A stretch of 64,000 nt of DNA from contig NZ_JAGIOO010000001.1 in NCBI RefSeq assembly GCF_017876755.1, positions 5,317,786 to 5,381,785 of the forward strand, read 5' to 3'. Below the pieces are notes generated by a model that searched no databases, was not told the origin of the DNA, and worked only from the letters and a program-made list of their open reading frames with translations. The first letter of the stretch is position 1, and each line of letters begins with the position of its first letter. The position numbers were made by a program, and so were the translations under genes. Shown here in pieces: positions 25,609-35,520 of the stretch. Source of the stretch: Crossiella equi. Lineage in GTDB: Bacteria > Actinomycetota > Actinomycetes > Mycobacteriales > Pseudonocardiaceae.

Positions 25609-26583
25609 GTGTTCCCGTCCCACCGCCCCCGCCGCCTCCGCACCACCCCCGCGCTGCGCCGCCTGGTCGCCGAGACCGAGGTGCGCCCCCGGCAGCTCGT
25701 GCTGCCCATGTTCGTCAAGGAGGGCGCGACCGAGCCGGTCGCGATCAGCTCCATGCCGGGCGTCTACCAGCACACCATGGACTCGCTGCGCAAGGCCGCG
25801 GTGGAGGCGGTGCAGGCGGGTGTCGGCGGCATCATGCTCTTCGGCGTGCCGACCACCCGGGACGCCACCGGCACCGGTGCGCTGGCCCCGGACGGCATCC
25901 TCAACGCCGCCCTGCGCGAGCTGCGCACCGAGCTCGGCGACACCACCGTGCTGATGTCGGACTGCTGCCTGGACGAGTTCACCGACCACGGCCACTGCGG
26001 CGTGCTCGCACCGGACGGCTCGGTGGACAACGACGCCACGCTCTCCGTCTACGGCGAGATGGCCGTGGCGCAGGCCCGCGCGGGCGCGCACCTGGTCGGG
26101 CCCAGCGGCATGATGGACGGTCAGGTCGGCGTGATCCGCGAGGCGCTGGACGAGGCCGGGTACACCGACACCGGCATCCTGGCCTACACCGCCAAGTACG
26201 CCTCCGCGCTGTACGGCCCGTTCCGCGAGGCCGTGGAGTCGCAGCTGGCCGGCGACCGCAAGACCTACCAGCAGGACCCGGCCAACCTGCGCGAGTCCCT
26301 GCGCGAGCTGGCGCTGGACCTGGAAGAGGGCGCGGACCTGGTCATGGTCAAGCCCGCGCTGCCGTACCTGGACGTGCTCAGCGAGGTGGCCAAGCACGCC
26401 GACGTGCCGGTCGCGGCCTACCAGATCTCCGGTGAGTACGCGATGGTCGAGGCGGCCGCCGCGAACGGCTGGATCGAGCGCGAGCGCACCGTGCTGGAGA
26501 TGCTCACCTCGATCCGGCGGGCGGGCGCGGACATCGTGCTCACCTACTGGGCCACCGAGGCCGCGCAGTGGCTGGGCCGCTGA
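25609..26583 (+). CDS. hemB: Delta-aminolevulinic acid dehydratase (porphobilinogen synthase)
   Basis: Condenses two aminolevulinate molecules to porphobilinogen. Schiff-base lysines lie in [13 protein letters not shown] and [10 protein letters not shown]. The metal-binding region reads [15 protein letters not shown]: two Cys of the zinc triad (D-x-C-x-C...C) are present, while the middle ligand is Asp, an intermediate between zinc and magnesium types. The frame runs upstream through the repeat; the GTG at 25609 has GGGAG eight bases upstream and gives the usual 324 residues. The stop overlaps the next ATG by one base. Confidence 0.96.
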   Translation: MFPSHRPRRLRTTPALRRLVAETEVRPRQLVLPMFVKEGATEPVAISSMPGVYQHTMDSLRKAAVEAVQAGVGGIMLFGVPTTRDATGTGALAPDGILNAALRELRTELGDTTVLMSDCCLDEFTDHGHCGVLAPDGSVDNDATLSVYGEMAVAQARAGAHLVGPSGMMDGQVGVIREALDEAGYTDTGILAYTAKYASALYGPFREAVESQLAGDRKTYQQDPANLRESLRELALDLEEGADLVMVKPALPYLDVLSEVAKHADVPVAAYQISGEYAMVEAAAANGWIERERTVLEMLTSIRRAGADIVLTYWATEAAQWLGR

Positions 26584-27113
26584 TGGGCTACCCGGGAATG
26601 GGGTCCGGGCCGGTGCCCGGTGAGGCGTTGCAGCCGCCGCGCCAGCTCGTCACCTCGCGCATGCTGTGGGTGGCCAGCTGCGTGGTCGGCCTGGTCGCGG
26701 TCATCCTGCGCCTGGCCGACCGGCGGATGCTCAGCGACATGCTCACGCAGATGGCGCCGGGCATCACGCTCGCGCAGGTCGACGGCGCGGTGAACTTCGT
26801 CGTGGTGCTCACGGTCCTGCTGCGCCTGCTGCTGATCTGGGTGTTCTGGTCGCTGGCCACGCGCATGCTGCACGGCGTGGAGTGGGCGCGCCTGGTGCTC
26901 ACCGTCATCGGCGGGATCGGCGTCGGGTTCGGGCTGCTCGGCATGATCGGTGTGCTCGGCGGGGCGGCGTCCTCGCTCGGGTTCACGCAGATCGCGTTCG
27001 CGGCCGCGGTGCTGGCCCTGGACATCGCGGCGCTGGCGATGATGCTGCACCCGAACTCCCGCGCGTTCTTCATCGGCGTACGCAAGACCCGACCCGGTAA
27101 CACACCGGCATAG
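26583..27113 (+). CDS. Four-helix membrane protein, unknown function
   Basis: The 176 residues have a Gly/Pro-rich start ([13 protein letters not shown]) and four hydrophobic helices (about 30-52, 70-98, 105-132, 135-158). No enzyme motif. The ATG overlaps the hemB stop, so it is co-translated with hemB; mycobacteria have a conserved membrane protein (Rv0513) at the same place. First of a row of six small membrane proteins. Confidence 0.75.
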   Translation: MGYPGMGSGPVPGEALQPPRQLVTSRMLWVASCVVGLVAVILRLADRRMLSDMLTQMAPGITLAQVDGAVNFVVVLTVLLRLLLIWVFWSLATRMLHGVEWARLVLTVIGGIGVGFGLLGMIGVLGGAASSLGFTQIAFAAAVLALDIAALAMMLHPNSRAFFIGVRKTRPGNTPA

Positions 27114-27140
27114 CCGTTGGACAGGTGCGAGGGGCGGCCC

Positions 27141-27146
27141 TAGCGT
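27141..27146 (+). promoter_or_regulatory. -10 box, leaderless, for the gene at 27154
   Basis: TAGCGT is followed by seven bases and the GTG start. Confidence 0.5.
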
Positions 27147-27153
27147 TGGCCAC

Positions 27154-27879
27154 GTGACCAACCCGTACGACCCCGGCCAGGGGCAGCCCCAGTACCCCCA
27201 GCAGGGCTACCCGTCCTCGCCGCAGGGTTTCCCCCAGCCCGGCTACGGCCAGCCCGCGTACGGACAGCCGGGCACGGGGCCGCAGTACGCGCACCCCGGG
27301 TACGGCCACCCGGGGATGGGCGCACCGCAGTACGGGGCCGGCGGGTACCTGCCGCCGGGCATGCCCGGTGAGGGCAGCGCGCTGGTGCGGCCCAAGCAGG
27401 TCGAGCTGTCCTTCTGGCTGTGGGTCGCGGGTGCCGCGATCAGCGTGGTCACCTCGGTGCTGGGCTACCTGGCCTCGCTCGAGGTCGCCGAGCGGGTCAA
27501 GGACCTGGTGGTGGGCGATGCCCCGCCGCAGGTCAGCTCGTTCGTCGGCACGTTCACCAGCACGTTCGCCCTGGTGGTCATGATCCTCTCGCTGATCCTG
27601 GCCGGGATGTACCTGCTGTTCGCGGTGTTCCTGCGCAACGGCCGCAACTGGGCCCGCATCACGCTCGCGGTGCTCGGCGGCCTGGCCGCGATCATGATCT
27701 TCCCGAGGGTGTTCTCGCTGCTCGCGATCAACAACTACACGGTCAACGAGATCGCGATCGAGCCGACCGGCATGGACGTGGTGGTCGCGGTGCTGGGGGT
27801 CCTGCCGCCGGTGCTGGCCATCGTGGCGATCGTGTTCATGTTCCAGTCCGCCGCCAACCGCTACTTCCAGCAGGCCTGA
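27154..27879 (+). CDS. Membrane protein with Pro/Gly/Tyr-rich N-terminus
   Basis: The first 80 residues are low-complexity repeats of PGYGQP/PQYPQQGYP type (Gln, Pro, Tyr, Gly), typical of disordered cytoplasmic tails in actinobacterial membrane proteins. Four hydrophobic helices follow (about 87-107, 128-158, 165-190, 205-230). No recognised catalytic motif. The GTG start is supported by the TAGCGT box seven bases upstream. The stop overlaps the next ATG. Confidence 0.75.
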   Translation: MTNPYDPGQGQPQYPQQGYPSSPQGFPQPGYGQPAYGQPGTGPQYAHPGYGHPGMGAPQYGAGGYLPPGMPGEGSALVRPKQVELSFWLWVAGAAISVVTSVLGYLASLEVAERVKDLVVGDAPPQVSSFVGTFTSTFALVVMILSLILAGMYLLFAVFLRNGRNWARITLAVLGGLAAIMIFPRVFSLLAINNYTVNEIAIEPTGMDVVVAVLGVLPPVLAIVAIVFMFQSAANRYFQQA

Positions 27880-28307
27880 TGACCACCGCGATCCCGCAGT
27901 ACCCGTCGTCGATCCGCGTCGCGGTCGGCCTCTGGCTGGCCACCGCGACCTTCGGGGTGCTGAACTCCGCGTTCTACTGGAGCCAGTTCGGCACGCTGCA
28001 GTCCGCGCTGGCCGAGCGGAAGGTGGAGGCGCCCACCGAGGCGGCCACCGCGCTGCTGACCTTCCACTCCATCACCATGGGCCTGTTCGCGCTGATCTTC
28101 GTGATCTTCAGCCTGCAGCTGCGCAAGGGCCGGGGCTGGACCCGGCTGGTGCTCACCTTCGGCGCGGTGCTGGAGCTGTTCTTCCTGCTGGGCCAGGGCA
28201 TCACGCCCGAGGGGCTGCTCGTCGGCGTGCTGGTCTTCGGCGCCCTGCTCACCACCTGGTGGCAGACCAGCACCGACTGGCTGGCCGAGGTGAGGGCGGC
28301 GCGCTGA
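27879..28307 (+). CDS. Small four-helix membrane protein
   Basis: The 142 residues form four hydrophobic helices (about 10-30, 58-80, 88-108, 110-128) joined by short loops, with SLQLRKGRGWTRLVL between the second and third. The pattern resembles the neighbour at 27154 (there LRNGRNWARITL) and the one at 28259 (HLGRRWARRAL), so the three may be diverged paralogues. ATG overlaps the previous stop as TGATG. Confidence 0.7.
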   Translation: MTTAIPQYPSSIRVAVGLWLATATFGVLNSAFYWSQFGTLQSALAERKVEAPTEAATALLTFHSITMGLFALIFVIFSLQLRKGRGWTRLVLTFGAVLELFFLLGQGITPEGLLVGVLVFGALLTTWWQTSTDWLAEVRAAR

Positions 28308-28789
28308 GCGTCCCGGCCGTCCCCGGCCCGCGCCCGCCCCGCCCGCTGGCGGTCGCCGCCTGGCTGTGGGGCACCACCGCGGGCTGCTGGGTGCTGGGCC
28401 CGGTGCTGCGCCTGTTCACGCACCTGGCCGAGTTCGATGCCGAGTTCGGCGAGGCCCCGGAGGACGGCCTGGTCACGGCCCGCCTGCTGACCGTGCTGGC
28501 GCTGCTGTTCTTCGCCGCCTGCGCCACGCCGTACGCGGTGTGTGCGGTGCGGCTGCACCTCGGCAGGCGCTGGGCCCGCCGGGCGCTGGTGCTGCTCTAC
28601 CTGGTCGGGCTGCTGCCCACGCTGCTGGTGGTGTTCTGGGTGCTGACCGGCGAGGGCGGCGTGCCCTCGGCACCGGCCACCCCGGTGGACGTGGTCTTCG
28701 CCGTGCTGGTGCTGGTGCTGCCACTGGTCGCGCTGCCGCTGATGTTCTTCGCCCCTCTCGCCCCGGAGGCAGCCCGTGCCCGATCCTGA
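28259..28789 (+). CDS. Small membrane protein, start uncertain
   Basis: Hydrophobic helices at about 30-55, 65-95 and two near the C-terminus, with HLGRRWARRALVLL between helices as in the neighbouring proteins. The only conventional start is the GTG at 28259, which overlaps the previous gene by 49 bases and has no Shine-Dalgarno. A CTG at 28304 overlaps the previous stop (CTGA) and has GAGGTGAGGG upstream, so a non-standard CTG start giving 161 residues is plausible. The stop lies inside the next gene. Confidence 0.6.
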   Translation: MADQHRLAGRGEGGALSVPAVPGPRPPRPLAVAAWLWGTTAGCWVLGPVLRLFTHLAEFDAEFGEAPEDGLVTARLLTVLALLFFAACATPYAVCAVRLHLGRRWARRALVLLYLVGLLPTLLVVFWVLTGEGGVPSAPATPVDVVFAVLVLVLPLVALPLMFFAPLAPEAARARS

Positions 28790-29231
28790 CGAGGCCGCGC
28801 CGGTCCTGTTCGCCGAACCGGGCTCCAGCCTGTGGCCGGTGTTGTGGGGACCGGGCTTCGCGGGGCTCGCGCTGGTGGTCGAGCTGGTCACCGGCGGGCG
28901 GGTGAACTGGGTGCCCTGGCTGCTCATCGGCTGCGCGTTCGGGGTGGCCGCGCTGATCTGGGTGCAGGCCCGGCGCCGGGTGTGCTCGGTGCGCCTGACC
29001 CCCTACCACCTGCGCTGCGGCCGCGAGCAGCTCGCGGTCGAGCGGATCACCGAGGTCACCGACGTGGGCGCGCCGGTCGGCGCCCGGGTGCTGGGCGGCG
29101 GCTGGACCTCGCCGCGCGGCACGGTCGAGCTGCCGGTGCGGCTGGCCGACGACACCGTGGTGCTGGCCTGGGCACGGGATGCCGAGGGGCTGCGTGACGC
29201 ACTGCGACGGCGGTTGGACGCGCGGTCGTGA
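28776..29231 (+). CDS. Membrane-anchored DUF3093-like (PH-fold) protein
   Basis: The 151 residues have two hydrophobic helices (about 20-40 and 47-66) and a soluble C-terminal half of beta strands and a final helix (VRLTPYHLRCGREQL, PVRLADDTVVLAWAR, GLRDALRRRL), the layout of DUF3093 and other small PH-like membrane proteins. Family assignment is by layout and is tentative. Overlaps the previous gene by 14 bases. Confidence 0.65.
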   Translation: MPDPDEAAPVLFAEPGSSLWPVLWGPGFAGLALVVELVTGGRVNWVPWLLIGCAFGVAALIWVQARRRVCSVRLTPYHLRCGREQLAVERITEVTDVGAPVGARVLGGGWTSPRGTVELPVRLADDTVVLAWARDAEGLRDALRRRLDARS

Positions 29232-29244
29232 GAAGCTGTTCGGC

Positions 29245-29583
29245 GTGAGTTCACCGAGCGCGACCCCAGCGGCCCCGGAGGAGTTCGAGGCGGCCCCGGT
29301 GCGCCCGCGCCTGCACCAGCCGTGGCGGGCCCTGGTCGCGGTGGCCGAGGTGGTGGCCGCGGTGCTGCTCGTGCTCGGCGCGGTGTGGGCCTGGCAGCGC
29401 GGCCTGGTGCCGATGGAGCTGCCCAACGCCAAGACCGGCGCGCCGCCCTACCAGCTCACCCGCTACGAAGGGCCGTGGCTGGGGCTGGCCGCGCTGCTCG
29501 CCCTGCTGGCGGCGCTCGCGGTGGTGGACGCGGTGCGCCAGCTCGTGCTCGCGGTGCGCACCCGGGGCCGTCGGCGGGCCTGA
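29245..29583 (+). CDS. Two-helix membrane protein, unknown function
   Basis: The 112 residues have a polar start, one helix (about 26-46), a short outer loop (MELPNAKTGAPPYQLTRYEGPW) and a second helix (about 75-100), ending in RGRRRA. The GTG at 29245 is 13 bases after the previous stop. The in-frame ATG at 29179 lies inside the upstream gene and is rejected. It closes the row of membrane genes. Confidence 0.65.
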   Translation: MSSPSATPAAPEEFEAAPVRPRLHQPWRALVAVAEVVAAVLLVLGAVWAWQRGLVPMELPNAKTGAPPYQLTRYEGPWLGLAALLALLAALAVVDAVRQLVLAVRTRGRRRA

Positions 29584-29656
29584 GGCCAACGTAATAGGCC
29601 TGTCACAGTTCTCCCGATTCAGGGTATTCCCCGGATCCGGCTATACACCACGTGGA

Positions 29657-29662
29657 TAGGGT
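29657..29662 (+). promoter_or_regulatory. -10 box of the adaptor gene, leaderless
   Basis: TAGGGT is followed by six bases and the ATG at 29669. Confidence 0.5.
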
Positions 29663-29668
29663 GGCGAC

Positions 29669-30867
29669 ATGTCACCAAGTCCTCGGCGCCGGAAGTGGGT
29701 CATTGTCGGTGCCGTCGCCCTCGTCGTCGTAGCCGGTGGGGGGTACCTCGGGTACCGCCAGTTCGCGCCCGCCTCCTCCACGCAGAGCGGGCCCTCGGGC
29801 CCGCCGACCGCCAAGGTCAGCCGTGGGTCGGTCATGGACACCGTCTCGGCCGCGGCGAGCCTGCGCGCCTCCCGGTCGGCCAACGTCGACTTCGGTACCA
29901 GCGCCATCGTGAACAAGGTGTTCGTGAAGCTGGGCGACAAGGTCGCCAAGAACCAGAAGCTGGCCACGGTGGACGACCGCCAGGCCAAGGCCCAGCTGGA
30001 CGCGGCCAAGGCGCAGCTGGACTCCGCCAAGCAGGCGCTGGCCGCCGCCAAGGAGGCCAAGCAGCCGACCTCAGGCCCCAACGCCCAGGTGAAGCAGGCC
30101 GAGCTGTCCGTCGAGCAGGCGCAGGACGCCGTGCGCTCGACCACGATCTACGCGCCGTTCGCGGGCACCATCACCGCGATCGGCCAGGTCGGCCAGCGCT
30201 CCAGCGGCACGGGCACCTCGGGGGGCAACACCGGTGGCGGCACCGGCGGGTCCTCAGGCGGTGAGTCCGGCGGCGGGTCCGGGCGCCCCAGCGGCATCCC
30301 GAACGCCCCGGTGATCCCGAACCCGGGTGCGGGCTCGTCCTCGGGAAGCGGTTTCCTCACCGTGACCGACCTGAACGGGTACCAGATCGCGGCCACCTTC
30401 ACCGAGATCGACATCGTCAAGGTCAAGGTCGGCCAGGCCGCGCAGGTGGCCATCAACGCGTTGGGCGGCAAGAAGTTCCCCGCCAAGGTGGTGCAGGTCG
30501 ACCTCATGCCCGCCAGCACCAGCGGCGTGGTGCAGTACGGCGTGCTGCTGGAGCTGGACGAGTCCAGCGACGAGCTCAAGCCCGGCCAGTCCGCGAACGT
30601 GGTGATCACCACCGCGAAGGCCGACTCGGTGCTCCAGGTGCCCTCCGGCGCGGTGCAGACCGTGGACGGCAAGAGCACGGTGCAGCTGATGGAGAACGGC
30701 TCGCCGCGGTCGGTGCCGGTGCAGCTGGGTGTGCGCAGCGACCACATCATCGAGATCACCTCCGGGCTCAAGGAGGGCGACGAGGTCCTGCTCGCCGACT
30801 CCGGCGGTCCGGGCCGCTTCCCCGAGGCCGGGTACCCCGGCAAGGGCGCGCCGGCGCGGGTGGGCCG

Positions 30868-30871
<4 letters not shown>
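29669..30871 (+). CDS. Membrane-fusion adaptor protein (HlyD/MacA-like)
   Basis: Extracytoplasmic adaptor for the ABC exporter that follows. An N-terminal membrane helix (about 8-28) is followed by a biotinyl-lipoyl half-motif, a short alpha-hairpin rich in Lys/Ala/Gln (KAQLDAAKAQLDSAKQ to VKQAELSVEQAQDAV), a Gly/Ser-rich insert of about 35 residues (around 180-215) before the barrel, and the beta-barrel domain with GYQIAATFTEIDIVKVKVGQ. MacA-type proteins of Gram-negatives reach TolC; in this single-membrane organism the adaptor probably serves the exporter itself. The stop overlaps the ATPase start (GTGA). Three-gene operon. Confidence 0.87.
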
Positions 30872-31595
<724 letters not shown>

Positions 31596-31599
<4 letters not shown>

Positions 31600-32798
31600 G
31601 GTTCGGCGAGATCTTCTACTCGGCCGTGCGCGGCCTGCTGGCCAACAAGCTGCGCTCGGTGCTGACCACGATCGGCATCATGATCGGCGTGGCCGCGGTG
31701 ATCGTCATCGTGGCGGTCGGCGAGGGTGCGTCCCAGCGCGTGATGAGCAGCATCAACAGCCTGGGCGCGAGCACGATGACCGTCTACCCGCGCTATGACC
31801 CGAGCACGAACATGGCCCGGGAGATGAGCCTGGAGGACGCCGAGGCGCTGTCCGCGCCGGAGCTGTCCGACCGGATCAAGGCGGTCGTGCCGGGGGTGTA
31901 CAGCAGCGGCTCGATCAACGACGGTGAGCGCACCAAGGACCAGGCCCAGGTCTTCGGCACCCACCCGGACTACTTCCAGCTGCAGAACGCCCTGCTGGCG
32001 CGGGGCACCTACTTCAGCAAGTCCGACGTGACCGAGTCCCGCAAGGTCCTGGTGCTGGGATCGAAGCTGGCCTCGGAGCTGTTCGCGGGCCGCGACCCGG
32101 TGAACCGCCAGGTGGTCATCAGCGGCATGCAGTTCGTGGTGGTCGGCGTCCTGGAGGAGGCGGGCCAGGGCGGCCGCGGCCGGGGCATCGACGAGATGGC
32201 GGTCATGCCGCTGTCCACCCTCCAGAACACGCTCACCGGCCAGCAGCCGATCAGCTCCCTGGTCGTGCAGGCCCACTCGGTGGCGGGCATGGACGCGGCG
32301 CGGGCGGCGATCGAGCGCACCCTCCGCGTCAAGCACCGCATCGACGCCGACAAACCGTCGGACTTCGAGATCAGCGACCCCCGCGACCTCACGCGCAGCA
32401 GCCGCGAGATCAGCATGGTCTTCACCTACCTGATCCTGGCGATCGGCGGCATCACCCTGCTGATCGGCGGCGTCGGCATCACCAACATCATGCTGGTGAC
32501 GGTCACCGAGCGGACCCGCGAGATCGGCATCCGCAAGGCCATCGGCGCCACCCGGGGCGCGATCATGGGCCAGTTCCTGGTCGAGGCGATGATGCTCAGC
32601 ATGTTCGGCGGAATTCTCGGCGTCATAGTCGGGTTGATCGGCGGGCAGTTCAGCATTCGCGGATTCCAGCTCGTCGTGGTGCCGTCGTCGGTGGTTCTGG
32701 CATTCGGGGTTTCGGCGTTGATCGGCTTGTTCTTCGGTTGGCTACCGGCCAACCGGGCAAGCAAGTTGCACCCCATTCAGGCACTTCGGCACGAATAA
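31596..32798 (+). CDS. FtsX-like ABC permease (MacB-type)
   Basis: Permease of 400 residues with one N-terminal membrane helix (about 20-42), a large outer domain (about 45-265, MacB periplasmic core type), and three C-terminal helices (about 275-300, 325-355, 360-385) of the FtsX domain, ending in the characteristic PANRASKLHPIQALRHE. With the ATPase and adaptor it forms an export or signalling complex of unknown cargo (peptide, lipid or antibiotic). A perfect hairpin terminator follows. Confidence 0.94.
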
Positions 32799-32805
32799 TT
32801 CACAT

Positions 32806-32845
32806 CCAGAGCCCCCGCAGTGTGAATCGACTGCGGGGGCTCTGG
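32806..32845 (+). terminator. Terminator hairpin after the MacAB-like operon
   Basis: A perfect 16-pair stem (32806-32821 with 32830-32845) around an eight-base loop, followed by a T-rich TGTTC. Eight bases after the permease stop. Confidence 0.9.
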
Positions 32846-32870
32846 TGTTCATGGAAGCGGCCGTGCAACC

Positions 32871-33320
32871 ATGGCTCGCATGGGACCCTTCACGTGGCAG
32901 CCGCCGAAACCCGGCGAACCTTACACCGCGGTCTCCAAGTACGTCGATCGGTACCAACTCCGGCGGGACCTGCCTGAGCCCCTGCCCCCAACCCCACCGG
33001 ATCTGAACTTCCACGCATTCCCGAGCACGATCTCCGACACCCTCGCCCTGCTCCCACCCACCTTGGCCTCGCAGTTCCGCCAGGAGCTGCTGGAGGTCCC
33101 CTTCCACCGAGTAGCTGATCTCGCGGCGGAATGGGGAATGAACGCGGTGGGCCTTCACAACGACGCGCACCAGGAAATCCTGGAAGCGATCGAGGATGGC
33201 GATGAGGAATTCGTCAGGTCGAGAATGAATCCTGCGCCGGAATGGTTCGAAGAGGGCGCGAAGCCCGAGGACAGGGGGTCCTGGTCATGGCTGACTACCG
33301 AGTCGAGTACGAAACCCTAG
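32871..33320 (+). CDS. Unknown 149-residue protein; possible antitoxin-like partner
   Basis: Not a recognised family. The N-terminal third is Pro-rich (WQPPKPGEPYTAVSKYVDRYQL; PEPLPPTPPDL), the middle is helical (VADLAAEWGMNAVGLHNDAHQEILEAIEDGDEEFV) and the C-terminus is acidic. Base composition is less GC-biased than around it, which hints at acquisition. The start could be the ATG at 32871 or 32880. It overlaps the next gene by 34 bases in a different frame, a layout common in toxin-antitoxin pairs. Confidence 0.6.
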   Translation: MARMGPFTWQPPKPGEPYTAVSKYVDRYQLRRDLPEPLPPTPPDLNFHAFPSTISDTLALLPPTLASQFRQELLEVPFHRVADLAAEWGMNAVGLHNDAHQEILEAIEDGDEEFVRSRMNPAPEWFEEGAKPEDRGSWSWLTTESSTKP

Positions 33321-33520
33321 CCGCGAAAACCCTGGAGCTGCTGAGCGCGCCACGCCGTCAGCAGATCATGGGGGAGATCTCCGCCTGGGCGAGGAACTCG
33401 CCTGAGTCGGGCAACCACGCGAGGCACAGGATTCCGCTCACCGTCGGCTTCGCCGAAGCCAGGGTGGAGCACCGGAGTGCTTCTGTGTACGTGCTGACGG
33501 TCTTCGCCATCAGCTGCTGA
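33287..33520 (+). CDS. Small RelE/ParE-fold-like protein, possible toxin
   Basis: The 77 residues follow the RelE pattern: strand-helix YRVEYETLAAKTLELL, helix RRQQIMGEISAWARNSPES, then strands RHRIPLTVGFAEARVEHRSASVYVLTVFAIS with Arg residues where RelE toxins carry catalytic Arg. Similarity is structural and weak, so the family call is an inference. It overlaps the upstream gene and both sit alone between two strong transcription units. The longer in-frame start at 33242 is deep inside the upstream gene and is not preferred. Confidence 0.6.
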   Translation: MADYRVEYETLAAKTLELLSAPRRQQIMGEISAWARNSPESGNHARHRIPLTVGFAEARVEHRSASVYVLTVFAISC

Positions 33521-33565
33521 CAGCCCCGCCGACGTCACCCGCCCGCGAGTTGCGACACTGGACGG

Positions 33566-34894
33566 GTGACGTCGACGCCAGTGCACAGCGAAGCCTCAGC
33601 CGCCACGTCGAAGGCGCTCTTCGAGCGCGCGGCCAAGGTCATCCCCGGCGGGGTCAACTCCCCGGTCCGCGCGTTCCACTCGGTGGGCGGCACGCCCCGG
33701 TTCATGGGTGAGGGCAAGGGCGCCTACCTGACCGACGCCGACGGCAACACCTACGTCGACCTGGTGGCCTCCTGGGGGCCGATGATCCTCGGGCACGCAC
33801 ACCCCGCCGTGGTGGAGGCCGTGCAGCGGGCCGCGAGCCGCGGGCTGTCGTTCGGGACCCCGACCGAGGGCGAGATCGAGCTCGCCGAGGAGATCATCGC
33901 GCGCGTCGAGCCCGTCGAGCAGGTGCGCCTGGTCAACTCCGGGACCGAGGCGACCATGAGCGCCATCCGGCTGGCCCGCGGGTTCACCGGCAAGCGCAAG
34001 GTGGTCAAGTTCGCCGGGTGCTACCACGGGCACGTGGACGCGCTGCTCGCCCAGGCCGGGTCCGGGGTGGCCACGCTCGGCCTGCCCACCACGCCCGGCG
34101 TCACCGGGGCGCAGGCCGAGGACACCATCGTCCTGCCGTACAACGACCTCGAGGCCGTGCAGGCCGCCTTCGCCGAGCACGGTGACGGCATCGCGTGCGT
34201 GATCACCGAGGCCGCCGCGGGCAACATGGGGGCCGTCGCGCCCGAGCCCGGCTTCAACGCCGCGCTCAAGGAGCTGTGCCAGGCCAGCGGGGCCCTGCTG
34301 GTCATGGACGAGGTCATGACCGGCTTCCGCGTCTCCGCCGCCGGGTGGTTCGGCGTCGAGGGGGTCGCGGGCGACCTGTACACCTTCGGCAAGGTCATGT
34401 CCGGCGGCCTGCCCGCCGCCGCGTTCGGCGGCCGCGCCGACGTGATGGCCAAGCTCGCCCCCGCCGGGCCGGTCTACCAGGCGGGCACGCTCTCCGGTAA
34501 CCCCGTCGCGGTGGCCGCGGGCCTGGCCACGCTGCGGCACGCCGACGCCGAGGTCTACCGCGCCCTGGACACCAACGCCCGCAAGCTGGGCCAGCTGTTC
34601 ACCGACTCGCTCACCGCCGAGGGCGTGGCGCACCGCGTGCAGTACGCGGGCAACCTGGTCAGCGTGTTCTTCACCGAGGAGCCCGTCCGGGACTACGAGG
34701 GCGCCAAGGCCGCCCAGACCTGGCGCTTCCCCCCGTTCTTCCACGCCCTGCTCGACCGGGGTGTCTACGCGCCGCCCAGCGCCTTCGAGGCGTGGTTCGT
34801 CTCGGCCGCGCTCGACGACGCCGCCTTCGACCGGATCGCCTCCGCGCTGCCGCACGCCGCTGCGGCCGCCGCCGCGGCCAAGGAGAACTCGTGA
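33566..34894 (+). CDS. hemL: Glutamate-1-semialdehyde 2,1-aminomutase
   Basis: PLP enzyme converting glutamate-1-semialdehyde to 5-aminolevulinate, the step after HemA. The 442 residues include [16 protein letters not shown]-type [21 protein letters not shown], the ring-stacking region [26 protein letters not shown], the [12 protein letters not shown] Asp, and the Schiff-base Lys276 in TFGKVMSGG. The C-terminus is Ala-rich. Gene order hemL - phosphatase - TlpA - CcdA - ResB - CcsB is that of Rv0524-Rv0529. The stop overlaps the next start (GTGA). Confidence 0.97.
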   Translation: MTSTPVHSEASAATSKALFERAAKVIPGGVNSPVRAFHSVGGTPRFMGEGKGAYLTDADGNTYVDLVASWGPMILGHAHPAVVEAVQRAASRGLSFGTPTEGEIELAEEIIARVEPVEQVRLVNSGTEATMSAIRLARGFTGKRKVVKFAGCYHGHVDALLAQAGSGVATLGLPTTPGVTGAQAEDTIVLPYNDLEAVQAAFAEHGDGIACVITEAAAGNMGAVAPEPGFNAALKELCQASGALLVMDEVMTGFRVSAAGWFGVEGVAGDLYTFGKVMSGGLPAAAFGGRADVMAKLAPAGPVYQAGTLSGNPVAVAAGLATLRHADAEVYRALDTNARKLGQLFTDSLTAEGVAHRVQYAGNLVSVFFTEEPVRDYEGAKAAQTWRFPPFFHALLDRGVYAPPSAFEAWFVSAALDDAAFDRIASALPHAAAAAAAAKENS

Positions 34895-35520
34895 CGCGCA
34901 CCGTGGTCCACCTGCTCCGGCACGGTGAGGTCTACAACCCCAACGGCATCCTCTACGGCCGCCTGCCCGGCTTCCGCCTCTCCGGCGCGGGCCAGCAGCA
35001 GGCCAAGCTGGTCGCCGAGCACCTGCACGACCGCGACATCACGCACGTGGTCGCCTCGCCGCTGGAGCGCGCGCAGCAGACCGCCCGGCCCATCGCCGAC
35101 TCGCACCAGCTGGAGATCGCGGTCGACGACCGGCTCATCGAGTCGGAGAACAAGTTCGAGGGCCTGAAGGTCTCCGTCGGCGACGGCGCGCTGCGCTCGC
35201 CCCGGCACTGGCCCAAGCTGTACAACCCGTTCCGCCCGTCCTGGGGCGAGGCCTACCTGCACATCGCGCACCGCATGCTCGGCGCCGTGCACCGGGCCCG
35301 GGTCGCCGCCGCCGGGCACGAGGCCGTCTGCGTCTCCCACCAGCTGCCCATCTGGACCGTGCGCCGGTTCCTGGAGGGCCGCCGCATGTGGCACGACCCG
35401 CGCCGGCGCCAGTGCTCGCTGGCCTCGCTGACCAGCCTGGTCTTCGAGGACGAGCGCCTGGTGCGCATCGCCTACACCGAGCCGGTCGGCCGCACCGACC
35501 CGAGGGTGACCGGGGCATGA
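34891..35520 (+). CDS. Histidine phosphatase family protein (Rv0525-like)
   Basis: Phosphoglycerate-mutase-like fold of 209 residues. The phosphohistidine motif is [10 protein letters not shown], the second Arg is in [12 protein letters not shown], and the second His in [10 protein letters not shown]. It is a phosphatase of unknown substrate rather than a mutase, since the EXXH region of GpmA is absent. It lies between hemL and the TlpA gene and overlaps each by four bases, so it is co-translated with the heme and cytochrome c genes. Confidence 0.87.
   Translation: MTRTVVHLLRHGEVYNPNGILYGRLPGFRLSGAGQQQAKLVAEHLHDRDITHVVASPLERAQQTARPIADSHQLEIAVDDRLIESENKFEGLKVSVGDGALRSPRHWPKLYNPFRPSWGEAYLHIAHRMLGAVHRARVAAAGHEAVCVSHQLPIWTVRRFLEGRRMWHDPRRRQCSLASLTSLVFEDERLVRIAYTEPVGRTDPRVTGA

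Noticed and set aside
23032-26397. Open frame of 1121 codons on the minus strand over hemC, hemD and hemB
   Set aside because: It is antisense to well-identified heme genes, is Arg/Gly/His-rich with no family similarity, and follows from high third-position GC.
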